From Lathyrus oleraceus (Eukaryota > Streptophyta > Magnoliopsida > Fabales > Fabaceae), in contig NC_066585.1 of the NCBI RefSeq assembly GCF_024323335.1, positions 185,171,684-185,235,683 on the forward strand: a stretch of DNA of 64,000 nt, written 5' to 3'. Both the position numbers and the translations under genes were made by a program. The notes under the pieces were generated by a model. That model saw only the letters and a list, made by a program, of their open reading frames with translations, had not been told where the DNA came from and made no database searches. Below are positions 54,414-63,680 of this stretch, in pieces (positions within the stretch are counted from its first letter, which is position 1; each line of letters begins with the position of its first letter).

Positions 54414-55292
54414 TGTTGCACCCCAAAATTTGCCCTCTATTTTTAACTCTAACCAATTTTTTGTTTCACATTCATTTGCATCATCTTCATAGCATAACAT
54501 TTTTTTCTGTCTTAATATTAGCCGGAATAATTTCTCGGAATTTATAAACAGACTGATCAAATTAACTTTTTAACTGTGCCTAAAATTAGTCAACAAAAAA
54601 ATGTCAAGTTTAAGTTTGCAAATGTCGGTAACATTAATCTGCGGTTCACGTGGTTTAATTTGACATGCTAAAAATATTTTTACGACTATTTTTGGTCATA
54701 TGTTGATCAGTCTGAGCAGTTTAAACGGTCATAATTTTTATTTCAAAATCCGACCAAACGCTGTATTTTTCCGAGTCATTTATTTCGCGCTGATTATTTT
54801 GACGTGTTCATTTTATTTTTTTCGAGCATTTTGGTGCCCGACTTTTTTTTTTTGAGTCTATTTATTTTTATATTGGGTCTAGAATAAATAAATAGGTTAA
54901 TTAGTTTTTATTTTAATTTTAACTATTTTAATTATTTAACTTTATTCAGTTTTTAATTTAATATTGGGTTTCAAAATAAACTTAGGCCCATTATCATTAA
55001 CCTAATTTGTTCCTATATATACTGAGAGTGGCTGATCTATACTATCGTACACACAGTTTGATACATGCGGTTTGGTTAAATATATCAGGATATCGCCGTT
55101 TTGCTTTTTTTTATGCACATAAGTATAACAGGTATAATAATTTGGTTCATTGTATTATGTATTTGATGTGTTTGTTTTTATATAAGTTTTACATGTCTCA
55201 TAATATATAATATAATATAATAATAATTTTGTTGTTAATAAAAACGCATATGGATCATATAATATATAATTTATAGTATGTAACTAGTGTGT

Positions 55293-55295
<3 letters not shown>

Positions 55296-55349
<54 letters not shown>
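55296..55349. repeat. (AT)n microsatellite, about 27 units
   Basis: An uninterrupted AT dinucleotide run inside the element B LTR. Confidence 0.95.
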
Positions 55350-55351
<2 letters not shown>

Positions 55352-55380
55352 ATTTTATGTTATAATTGTATTATGTTTTC

Positions 55381-55468
55381 GGATCGGATCGTGTCAATAC
55401 GCCGTTTTCACATATACGTGTATGAGGCGTGACACTTGTGTTATCCGATCCAGTTGCGATGATCGCAA
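55381..55468 (+). promoter_or_regulatory. Nested inverted repeats in element B LTR
   Basis: Outer arms GGATCGGAT (55381-55389) and ATCCGATCC (55443-55451). Inner arms GTGTCAATACGCC (55391-55403) and GGCGTGACAC (55426-55435). Next to them is TTGCGAT/ATCGCAA (55454-55468). The GC content is much higher than the flanks. Confidence 0.65.
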
Positions 55469-57164
55469 TTTTGCGCTAGCAACGCCATTGTTTTTTTTAA
55501 TTCATATTTTTTTATATATATACATATATTTAGATCTGCACATTTTTTTTCATAACTAACTACCCTGATTTTTCCTAAACCCTGACAATTTCGCCACAAA
55601 CTCTAAATTTCAACCCTAAAACTTTAACCGTGTTGTTTCCTCTAAACCATAAACCTTTTCTTAAACCTTAACAAACCTTATTATTATTTCCTATTTTCGC
55701 TCATATTTATGTTATTCATACACTGTAACTGCTTCGCCCTTGTAATATTTTAAGTTTTAACTTGTAATATTTTCAGTTTTACTTTTCGCCATCTTTATTA
55801 TGTAACTGCACCAAAGCGTTGTAATAATTAGGATTTTATTTTCTGCCATTTATTTTCTGCCATTTTATTTTTCTGCCATTTATTTTTCTGCCATTTAAAT
55901 TCCTGCCATTGATCCTATATTAATTGCGTGGTTTAGTAATGTAGGGCGTGAAAACCTACTAAATTAATTATTTAATATTTTCTATAACCTTTATATTTTT
56001 TGTAAATAAATAATAAATACTAACTATTTTAATAAAAAAAATTTTATTACTTACTTATAATAATAAATCCTTATATATTTTGTAAATAAAATCTAATTGA
56101 CCATTTTTCTAATTGAATAATAATAATAAAACCTATTAATCTAATAATTTGATATTTTCTATAATCTTTATTTATTTTGTAAATAACTAACTTAATATTT
56201 TTCATATAACTCTTTTATTTTGTAATTTGTACATTAATGTATTTTAAATTCTTTTATTATTACTAATTTATTTTAAACTCATATTTTTCTAATAACTTCT
56301 GAAAAAAATCTAACTTGTTTAACCTAAAATAATTTCTTTTAAAATTCTAACATTTTTATTATCACTTTATTATTATTGTTATTTTACTATTGCTTTATTA
56401 CCATTGTTTATTTATTATTTTATTATTATTTGCTTTTATCTATTCTATTTTTGCTTAATTATTTTCCTTATTTTAATTTTATTTTATTTATAATATTAGA
56501 AACAAATGTATAGGTTGTAAATTTATTCTTTCTCGCCTGATTATTATGTATCTGTCCCATAGCCATGTAATAGTTTAGGAATTTATTTTTCTTTCTTTTA
56601 TTTTTGTAAATATTTATTGCGTGGTTAGTAATTTAGGGAGTGCAAAAAACTAACTGTAAATAATTGAACTTAGAAAATTAAATTCAAGACAAATATCTGA
56701 AAAATAACACTCACACACGTAAGTCGATCTTTGATTGCCATCTGTACTTCCTAGGGTATTCCTCTTGGTTGCCTTCTTTAAATGGTCAAGTCCCTCGAAA
56801 ATAGGGGTGTCTTAAGCAAAGTCCCTTCAAACAGAAAAATCATCAAGTCCCTATAAACTTAAAAGATCAAGTCCCTACGAGGTTGCCTACGATATAATGA
56901 TCTTGTCCCTTCGGTAAATATGATAATAGTCCCTACGAGTTGCTAAAGACACCCCTTATGTTGCCTTCACTGACCATACGATGACCCTACGCCCGTCCCT
57001 TAAACACATCCAAGGTAATGACTACCTATTCCTTAATAATAGGGACAGTCTTACCATTGAAAGAATATACGAGAACACGAAAGACTTAATCTAGGGTAGG
57101 TATCTCATAGTTACTTGCTCACACTTTTCAAAATTACTTTTACACCTCACAATTTCTAAACTAG

Positions 57165-57200
57165 GCTTTGTATACACCCATACGAGGGTCATTACAAAGT
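57165..57200 (+). promoter_or_regulatory. 36-nt hairpin, element B version
   Basis: Same length and layout as the Ogre A hairpins: arms GCTTTGTA / TACAAAGT, TAC / CAT internal loop, inner stem ACCC / GGGT (ATTC / GAAT in A), hexaloop ATACGA. Two inner pairs changed on both sides together. Confidence 0.75.
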
Positions 57201-57462
57201 ACTTAAAGAAATTTTTCTAATCACACACTACACTCTTGCAAACAAACAAAGTGAGCTAAGTAACTAAGAGCCCATGGATAACCATGGATATAAAGGGTGC
57301 TAATACCTTCCCTTTGTATAACCTACCCCCCGAACTCAAAATCTTTTTAAGGTCTTTCCTGTTCTTTTATGTCCTTTCCTTTTGGATAAAATAAAAGTCG
57401 GTGGCGACTCTTGCTATCCGCAACATTTAACTAAAGTCAGTTCTCCCACCGTGTTACAGAAC

Positions 57463-57480
57463 TGGCGACTCTGCTGGGGA
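57463..57480 (+). other. Element B primer-binding site
   Basis: TGGCGACTCTGCTGGGGA, identical to Ogre A, four bases after the LTR end at 57458. Confidence 0.85.
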
Positions 57481-58176
57481 TTTAATAAAAGAGGGGTACC
57501 CTTAGGAATTAGATCACTTTAAAATTGTTTGCCTTGTTTGCTTTATACTTATCTGTTGGGTGCTCTTATGTGTGAAAGACCCTAACCCGGATCTAGTGTA
57601 CCTTAGGTAAATGGCAATAGACCAAGGAAACTGTACGGCGTATATCGATATGGTTGATCTGGTGGCCATAGTTAGTGTGACTTCTTGGTTGGTGCTTATG
57701 TTCCTTAAGCAAGTTGAGGATAATATGAGGCTGCCATATGTTGTCAATACACTAACTGACTTTTAGAACCCTAGTCATCCCATCTTGGCCTTTAGAAAGT
57801 AGTGAGATAACCGGCTTTGGTGAAGACTGAAGTTGGTTGATACTCGATACTACACTCATTGAGATCCTAAACTTGGAGGGTTTTGGTTGGCAAGTAAGTT
57901 GCCTACTGAACAACCACCCTTGTGAAGGATCAATGATTTTGAGATCCCTTAGAACCTGGTTACTTTTGTAGGACAGGATGAATCAACTAAACTTCAGGGG
58001 AGGGTACTTACCTTTAAACCTCATGCAAGCCTTCAAACCTAGGGCTATTGTGTGACTTGTTTATGTGTACCACATGTTTGTGATTGAGCATAACATCATA
58101 GCATCATCATGCATCATAAGCATAGCATTTTCACTAACCATTTCAAGGACCAAAGGATTTATCTTTATTACAGGTC
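57481..58176 (+). other. Element B leader between PBS and ORF1
   Basis: Non-coding and related to the Ogre A leader in order and short motifs (CCCGGATCTAGTGTACCTTA near 57590, ACTAACCATTTCAAGGAC near 58131). Repeated CATCATAGCATCATC-type motifs near 58090. No gene. Confidence 0.7.
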
Positions 58177-59142
58177 ATGGCTTCTGCTCGTAGGAATACT
58201 ATCCGGATCAACTTTGTAGGAATACCTCATAAGCTTAAGGAATTGGTCTCTCAAGTTTCTGAAAACTCCCAGTTCATCAAGAGGCATGGTCACCTACTGG
58301 ATCTAGTCACTTCAGGGTTCAATGAAGACATGATGAGTGTCCTGTTTCAGTTCTTTGACCCTAAACATCATTGCTTCACATTTCCCGACTATCAGCTGGT
58401 TCCTACAATGGAAGAGTTCTCCAAGCTTCTGGGTATACCTATTCTTGATCAGAAACCCTTCACAGGCTTGGAAAAAGAGCCTAAACCTGAAGTCATTGCT
58501 GCAGCCTTACATTTAAAGAAATCAGACATTGTCCTAGAAACAAGGAGTGGAGTTAAGGGTATTCTTGCTAAGGTATTGGTGGAGAAAGCTCAAGTATCCC
58601 TGAAGGCTATGAGTTATGATGCTTTTGAGGAGATCTTAGCCCTATTGATTTATGGCTTAGTACTGTTCCCCAATCCAGACCAGTTCATAGACGTACACGC
58701 CATCAACATATTTCTGACTCGCAATCCAGTGCCTACATTACTTGGAGACATCTTACACTCTCTTTATACCCGTACTACGAAGGCACGAGGAACTCTGATG
58801 TGTTGCATACCTCTATTATCTAGGTGGTTTATTTCTCACCTTCCTCGATCAGTGATGAAGAATGAACAAGGGTTCAAGTGGTCCAAGAGGATTATGTCAC
58901 TTTCTCATTCAGATATTCATTGGTGCTCTAGATCTATGGAGAATGTTACCATCATTGACCGTTGTGGGGAGTTCCCTAATGTGCCACTCCTTGGCATAAG
59001 AGGGGCATTACCTACAACCCTTCTTTAGCTCTATGTCAGTTTGGTTACGCTCGGACTGATGGTCCTCATAACATGCTTATTCAGGGTATTGTGTTCGACT
59101 ACGACAACGATCTTCAAGGTTACCGTCAAAGGTTCATACGAG
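58177..59142 (+). pseudogene. Element B ORF1, frameshifted and truncated
   Basis: Homologue of Ogre A ORF1, function unknown. ATG 58177; open to 59028 (283 aa). The true frame shifts at about 58999-59010, after LLGIRG, and resumes as MLIQGIVFDYDND to QRFIR at 59073-59142. The blocks shared with A are VLFQFFDPKHHCFTFPDYQL, GLVLFPNPDQFID and LMCCIPLLSRWFISHLP. The C-terminal coiled-coil part is missing because another LTR begins at 59143. Protein similarity to A is high, while many third codon positions differ. Confidence 0.88.
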
Positions 59143-59636
59143 TGTCATACCCCGATTTTGCTCCTGAATTTTTTATGTTTGTGTGGCATGCTTGGCCTAA
59201 CTTTACTTTGGTTTTGTATGAGGTTTGTGGTCTTGATCCAAAGCCATGGTGTTGTGATTGTGGATATTTCTATGGTTTGGGTCATCTGAACAACCAGGTT
59301 TCTTGTGTGGCAAGCCACTTACTAGTCATGTTATTGGTTCATGGATACTATGCCAAAACCCTAACCTTATGGTCTCATTTCATGTTTTTGTTCATACACA
59401 TTATCAGTCAAGTTATTTTCTTTCCAAAAGTCAAACATTCAAGCCAATTGTGAAAACAATCTCCAATCATTTTTTCAAACCATTCCCATCCATTTCATCC
59501 ATTTTAAACCAGTACATTTGATTCTATACAAGAAAGTACAAGTTTTGACATTTTTGAGCAAATGTTGATTTTGGTTAATAGTTTGACTTTTCGGACAACT
59601 TTGACCAAAAGTCAATCCAATATCCAATAAACCTTC
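59143..59636 (+). repeat. LTR start of another gypsy element (TGTCATACCCC)
   Basis: Begins TGTCATACCCCGATTTTGCTCC directly after ACGAG (59138-59142), in the middle of B ORF1. The start motif is that of Ogre/Tat LTRs. It runs to about 59636, where ELP1-like coding sequence begins. No other LTR end is visible, so it may be an LTR later invaded by the gene-fragment block. Confidence 0.6.
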
Positions 59637-59649
59637 CATTGTTTTCTTT

Positions 59650-60780
59650 GAGAGGAATGGATTGGAAAGAAGCAAGTTTAGTGTTACAAAAAAGAGATTA
59701 TGATGCTATAAAGATATGGTATTTTAGCAACAATCATTGGTACGTGAGGCATGAAATTAGATACTTGAAGCAAGATGAAGTCAGGTTCTTATGGAATCAA
59801 GAAAAAAAAAACTTTTGCAGTTGATTTGTTGGACTCTTGGTGGTCAGGTTACAGTTTACAATTTTGTTTGGATTACAGCTGTTATGGACAATTCCGTTGC
59901 ATTAGTCATCGATGGTTCTAATATTAATGTAACACCATTTTCCTTATCTTTAATTCCACCTCCCATGTATTTATTTAGCCTAAAATTTTCTTCCCATGTA
60001 CGGGGTATGGCTGTATATTGTAAAAACTCCAAGAACAAGTTAGCTGCATTTCTTTCGGATGGTAGTTTATGTGTTGTAGAGCTTCCATCAATTGAAACCT
60101 GGGAAGAACTAGAGGGGAAAGAGTTCATTGTTGAAGCCTCTCATACTGAAATGGTGTTCGGATCCATATTACATCTTGTATGGTTGGATTCACATAAGCT
60201 GTTATCTGCTTCACATTATGGTTCTAGACATAGCAATGACTTATTCCAAACATCACTCGATAAGGATGCACTTCCAGGCTTCTTTTTGCAGGAATTAGAA
60301 CTTGAATGTCCTGAGGATATTGTTCCAGGATTGCCGACATGTTCTGGCTGACATGCAATAGTTTCAAAACAAAATAACCTTAAAGAGCTTGTTATTGGCG
60401 TTACTCCAAACCCTGCTAGTAAATCTTCAGCATTTATGCAGTTTTCTGAGGGTAAAATCAAAGAGTATTTACCGAAAATGGGCACTGGTGGTGGATCTCT
60501 AGAGCAAGAATTTCAAGGATTTTCAGCAGTCTGCCCGGGGATGGGTGTAGCGTTGGTCGGAAGTGTTGGCTAGTCAAAACCTGTGCTTTTTGGACTGGAT
60601 GAGATTGGCAGATTGCATACTAGCGGGGGTATAGTGGTTTGCAACAACTGCAGCAGTTTTTTCCATTTTTTACTCAAATTTGGCAGACCAATAACAGCAG
60701 AAAAAGGAAGAAAATGAAAACTACATACATATATGGGAAAGAGGTGCCAAAACTGTTGGGGTTTTACATGGAGATGGACC
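59650..60780 (+). pseudogene. ELP1 (Elongator subunit 1, IKI3 family) fragment
   Basis: ELP1 is the scaffold subunit of the Elongator complex, which modifies wobble uridine in tRNA. This copy covers only part of the WD-propeller region: KIWYFSNNHWYVRHEIRY (about 59718), QLICWTLGGQVTVYNFVW (about 59819), LSLIPPPMYLFSLKFSSHVRG (about 59945-60005), KLAAFLSDGSLCVVELPS (about 60037), and LHLVWLDSHKLL (about 60170). It continues to GLDEIGRLHT (about 60595) and, after an internal loss, IWERGAKTVGVLHGDG (about 60733). It has stops at 60349-60351 and 60571-60573 and frameshifts near 59800 and 60670. No introns are evident. Identification is by family memory; the pattern match is strong. Confidence 0.8.
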
Positions 60781-60879
60781 TAACCACTTACAAAAGTAAT
60801 TATGTTACTGTTTGAAGAACAAATTAAAAAAATCAACAAAAGGCAATAAAGGCACATGAGCGCTCAAGGGCTCAAATGA

Positions 60880-61097
60880 TGACTTTCACGGTTGTTTCGT
60901 CGCCGCCAACACATATTCTTGGCTCCACAAGGGCGCCCTTTCTCGCGAGCACGGATCTCTGCAAAGTTGAACAAGAGAACAAGTTGCTAAGGTTTAGAAA
61001 AGATCATCTTGAATTTGCAGATGAACATGATTTGAATGGAAATTCTACAGCTGCCTATGAATGCAACCAGAAGGCTGTTGATGTTTTTTACCTGTGA
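60880..61097 (+). pseudogene. EXO1 (exonuclease 1, RAD2/XPG family) fragment
   Basis: EXO1 is a 5'-3' exonuclease in mismatch repair and recombination. Two non-adjacent parts of its N-terminal nuclease are fused. One is a TYSWLHKGAL-like piece (about 60907-60935) leading by frameshift into STDLCK. The other is VEQENK...RKDHLEFADEHDLNGNSTAAYECNQKAVDV (60970-61090), an internal helix region of the XPG domain. The nuclease metal-binding residues between and after these are absent. About 70 codons in total, clearly a captured remnant. Sense strand is plus, as for ELP1 and the kinase fragment. Confidence 0.65.
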
Positions 61098-61104
61098 CGG
61101 CGTG

Positions 61105-61255
61105 AGAACTAATTCAGTCGACCATCCGACATGTTTTAGGCTTATATTGACAGCATTCTTCTGACCGGCAAGAAATGCATCCAAGTCTCTGACTGGTACA
61201 TCGAAAAAACAGCACCCTGTCCATCTGCTATGAGCATGAGCAAACTCAGCACTAA
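61105..61255 (-). pseudogene. Unidentified exon-like fragment
   Basis: On the minus strand an open stretch (AEFAHAHSRWTGCCFFDVPV, then RDLDAFLAGQKNAVNISL) is flanked by TTTGTTTAG (acceptor-like) and CACAG/GTAAAAA (donor-like). Another piece ending CCAAAAACAG/GTATTATG lies just upstream, leaving an implausibly short 42-nt intron. I do not recognise the protein. It looks like part of a spliced host gene with an internal deletion. Confidence 0.4.
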
Positions 61256-61384
61256 ACAAAAGAGAGTCAGTTGGAAAGCCATGAGCATAATACCTGTTTT
61301 TGGATCCAGAGATCTTGCAGTACTCCCTACACCTGTCATCATATTATTCGGATCCTCCATTCCTCATTTGATATAATCTAGGGA

Positions 61385-61704
61385 TTCACAGACTTTATAT
61401 ATACTTGGAGTATGTCTCTAGTGGGTCTATCTATAAACTGCTTCAAGAATACGGACAGTTAGGTGAAATTGCAATTCGGAATTACACCCGGCAAATTCTT
61501 TTAGGACTTGCATATTTGCATGCAAAGAACATTGTTCACAGGGACATCAAAGGAGCAAACATATTGGTGGACCCTAATGGACACATAAAACTGGCAGATT
61601 TTGGGATGGCTAAGCGTATAACTAGGCAGTCTCTTCCATTTTCTTTTAAAGGAAGTCCTTACTGGATGGCACCTGAGGTTATAAGAAAATCAAATGGTTC
61701 ACTT
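61385..61704 (+). pseudogene. MAPKKK kinase-domain fragment (YODA/MEKK type)
   Basis: MAPKKKs of this type act at the top of MAP-kinase cascades in stomatal and embryo patterning. The fragment covers the middle of the kinase domain, about 105 codons: YLEYVSSGSIYKLLQEYG (hinge and helix D), the catalytic loop HRDIKGANILVD (about 61535-61573), the DFGMAKR magnesium loop (about 61597) and GSPYWMAPEVI (about 61650-61682). The N-lobe (glycine loop, VAIK lysine) and the C-lobe end are missing. It is open without an intron and otherwise well preserved. It ends at about 61704, fused to an antisense SLX1 fragment. Confidence 0.85.
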
Positions 61705-62156
61705 ATGTTTTCCCCATGACTCGGATTTTTTGGCGAATCAGCAGTTACAGAATCATCACATGCATCTAGAACAGAATTGCTTGTGCTAGCATTATTATCA
61801 CCAAATTCCAATTCATTGTTATCATCATCTTCATTCTCTAACATACCGTCAACTCTTTCAGTATAACATGGAAGTTCATCCATCGAACCAATCTCAACTG
61901 TCATGTGCTGTGGCAAGTCCGGGCAACCAGCGCAATGTTTCATATATTTTGTTGAGAAGAAGTTCACTGTCATATCCATGCTCTCCCAGGAAGGAAGGAT
62001 AAGCATTGTGTATGCAAGTTTGATCTTATTGGCAACTCCTGAGAGGGATTTAAAACCAACAGCTGCTTTTCTTACGGCCAATGATTCAATAGGGTGTTGC
62101 CAAGCCCATTCCAACTGAAGTGCAGACACGTTTGTTGGGAAGTCATATATACACAA
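61705..62156 (-). pseudogene. SLX1 structure-specific endonuclease fragment
   Basis: SLX1 is the GIY-YIG nuclease subunit that cuts branched DNA together with SLX4. On the minus strand the open frame reads CIYDFPTNVSALQLEWAWQH (about 62095-62155), ESLAVRKAAVGFKSLSGVANK, IKLAYTMLILPSW, NFFSTKYMKHCAGCPDLP and IGSMDELPCY, then an acidic Asp/Asn-rich linker. This is the second half of the nuclease domain and the region after it. The catalytic GIY-YIG start and the C-terminal RING-like finger are absent. The orientation is opposite to the flanking kinase and ARM fragments. Confidence 0.75.
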
Positions 62157-62905
62157 AATTTTCTAGATGTGGTGCAGCAGAAGTACTCGACGGATTAAAT
62201 GTTGATAATAATGCTATCATAGATGAAGCAAAAGCCGATGCAGTGATTGGACAGTCACAACAGCAATTCCTTGTTCGTACTGGGGCCATAGAAATGGGAG
62301 AAACGACATCTCATTCTGAATATTCAGATAACCAGCCGCGTTATACACTTTTACATCAGATTGACGGGTTTGCTCGTTTAGTACTGAAAGATAAGTTGGC
62401 AATACTAAGAGCTGCAGAGTCAATTGCCATATGCATATTGCATTCAAGAAGGCTGGTGCGGTAAATCAATTAATACGGCTTTTGAGTTCCAATGATGATG
62501 CAATCCAACTGACAGCCACTCAAGCATTGGAAGCGCTGTCTGCTAGCAAACATGATTTTACCACCAAGCAGCAGCAACAGCCTGCAAAACCAGTTGAAAC
62601 AAACCATGGACAGTTAGAGGAACTGAGTTCACTGCTGCAGAAGATGGAAGAGCATAAGGAAAATGGTTTGTGAAGCAGAAGAGCTTATATCAGAGATGGA
62701 TAAGAAAGTACCTCGTCAGGTTTTGCCTGCGAACTTCACGCCAAACGCGAACAGTAACGGTTCATCTCTGTTTGAGAGCATCATGCATAAGTTTATCAAG
62801 ACCGATGATGGCAATAAAGTTAGCAAGAGGAGCCAGTCATCAGATTCCGATAGCTTCCCCAAATTGTCTCCATCATCAACTATATTTACTGATACTAACT
62901 GCAAA
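62150..62905 (+). pseudogene. Armadillo-repeat-like protein fragment
   Basis: Plus-strand coding sequence in two or three pieces: RCGAAEVLDGLNVDNN... (62165-62460), AFKKAGAVNQLIRLLSSND and AIQLTATQALEALS (62440-62550), a Gln-rich linker and a LEELSSLLQKMEEH helix (62615-62660). After a frame change comes VCEAEELISEMDKKVP (62665-62715) and a Ser-rich tail. GAVNQLIRLLSSNDDAIQLTATQALEALS is the helix pattern of armadillo repeats. I do not recognise the specific protein. It ends near 62905, next to an acceptor-like site on the other strand. Confidence 0.5.
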
Positions 62906-63329
62906 GGACTGTATAAAGAAACAACATCTTATTCCAAACCTATAACAAAACCATCTGCCACAATTTCATTCATCATTCTTCAACCACTAACTTTAGCCAT
63001 AACAATTCAAAGAAAACCAAAGCACAAGCACACTTGCCTTTAACAGTTACCATTTCAGCAGATTACTTTTGATCTGATAACCTCATCTCCTAATTCCAAT
63101 TTATCATGTCACCTACTGCAGCCAGTCTATGCATTAAAACCATCACTCTTCAAAATATCCATTATCCCAAGTCAAACCAAACTCACCATTTTTTTACTGC
63201 GGTAAAAAGGCACACATTAATCAGTCAATTTGCAAAACCTACAGTGCAAAACCATTAACCAACAGTCAGAGGGCAAAGTCCAAAAACATCCCAAATTGAT
63301 ATGAGGTCAAAGCAGAGAAGAAAGGATAC
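62906..63329 (-). other. Intron-like sequence of minus-strand gene Q
   Basis: On the minus strand it begins with donor AAAAG/GTATCC (63329) and ends near a TTTATACAGTCCTTTGCAG acceptor at about 62906. Beyond that acceptor is antisense ARM-fragment sequence. Plus-strand ORFs here are not credible. Confidence 0.45.
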
Positions 63330-63401
63330 CTTTTCTTGAATCTAACATGGATAGGGCAATCCAATTTCTGAGCCTCCAAAGTGCTTTGCAGAGTAACTTT
63401 T
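63330..63401 (-). CDS. Gene Q exon 2 (partial gene, unidentified)
   Basis: 72-nt exon on the minus strand between acceptor TTGTGTTCCAG (just above 63401) and donor AAAAG/GTATCC (63330/63329). In phase with exon 1 it reads KVTLQSTLEAQ followed by KLDCPIHVRFKK, with no stop. The exon has phase 2 on both sides, so it keeps the frame. The protein is not recognised. The following exons are missing or replaced by the fragment mosaic. Confidence 0.55.
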
Positions 63402-63597
63402 CTGGAACACAAGGGCACCAATTTTTAACCCTAATTCACAGAATATAAAAGGAGGATGAATCAGTAAACAACGGGGGACCTAGAGGCAAAATCTGAAGCA
63501 AAGAAAACCCTAATTTCTAAAGGTTAGAGGCGGCCACTATTCACAGAAGACTTGGAGGCGAAAGTCTGAAACAAAGAAAAATCCCAAAATCGATTAC
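63402..63597 (-). other. Gene Q intron 1
   Basis: 196 nt with donor CCAG/GTAATCG and acceptor TTGTGTTCCAG, T-rich toward the 3' end on the minus strand. It includes two related blocks (GAGGC.AAA.TCTGAA.CAAAGAAAA near 63484 and 63553), an imperfect duplication. Confidence 0.55.
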
Positions 63598-63680
63598 CTG
63601 GAGGCCAGCTTCTTCACGCCTTTCACCACCGTCGTGACATTTTGTAAGAACTTCTCCTTTTTTCCTTTTATCCTTTTCAT
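63598..63680 (-). CDS. Gene Q exon 1 with start codon (partial gene, unidentified)
   Basis: Minus-strand ATG at 63680-63678; 83 nt giving 27 codons plus two bases: MKRIKGKKEKFLQNV then TTVVKGVKKLAS. It joins exon 2 in frame across intron 1. Strongly basic and short; too little to name a family. The upstream region is CT-rich on the minus strand, as in many plant 5' UTRs. A 74-codon upstream ORF (63901-63677) ends with TGA overlapping this ATG (ATGA). It could be a real host gene start, or the captured 5' end of one that now drives the fragment mosaic. Confidence 0.5.

Larger units (their letters stand above)
54414..57458 (+). repeat. Element B 5' LTR, 3.0 kb
   Basis: TG...CA bounded. It contains a long (AT)n run, a large inverted-repeat hairpin (55381-55451), a TGCCATTTATTTTTC short tandem repeat (about 55846-55910), and a U5 region clearly related to Ogre A: the GTCCCT-rich block, a 36-nt hairpin (57165-57200), the TGCTAATACCTT hairpin (about 57290) and TCGGTGGCGACTCTTGC (57412). 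Confidence 0.9.
54414..59142 (+). mobile_element. Ogre-like element B, 5' part (LTR, PBS, leader, ORF1)
   Basis: A second Ogre-type element of a family different from A: its LTR begins TGTTGCACCCCAAAATTTGCC, compared with TGTCATACCCCAAAATTTGCC in A. Present are a 3045-bp LTR (54414-57458), PBS, leader and most of ORF1. The element is cut inside ORF1 at 59142 by an inserted LTR start (TGTCATACCCCGATTTTGC). Gag, pol and the 3' LTR are not in the window. Confidence 0.9.

Noticed and set aside
59650..60780. A functional ELP1 gene
   Set aside because: Only part of the propeller region is present, with stops, frameshifts and an internal loss.
61385..61704. A functional MAP3 kinase gene
   Set aside because: The N-lobe with the ATP-binding lysine and the end of the C-lobe are missing; it is fused to antisense SLX1 sequence.
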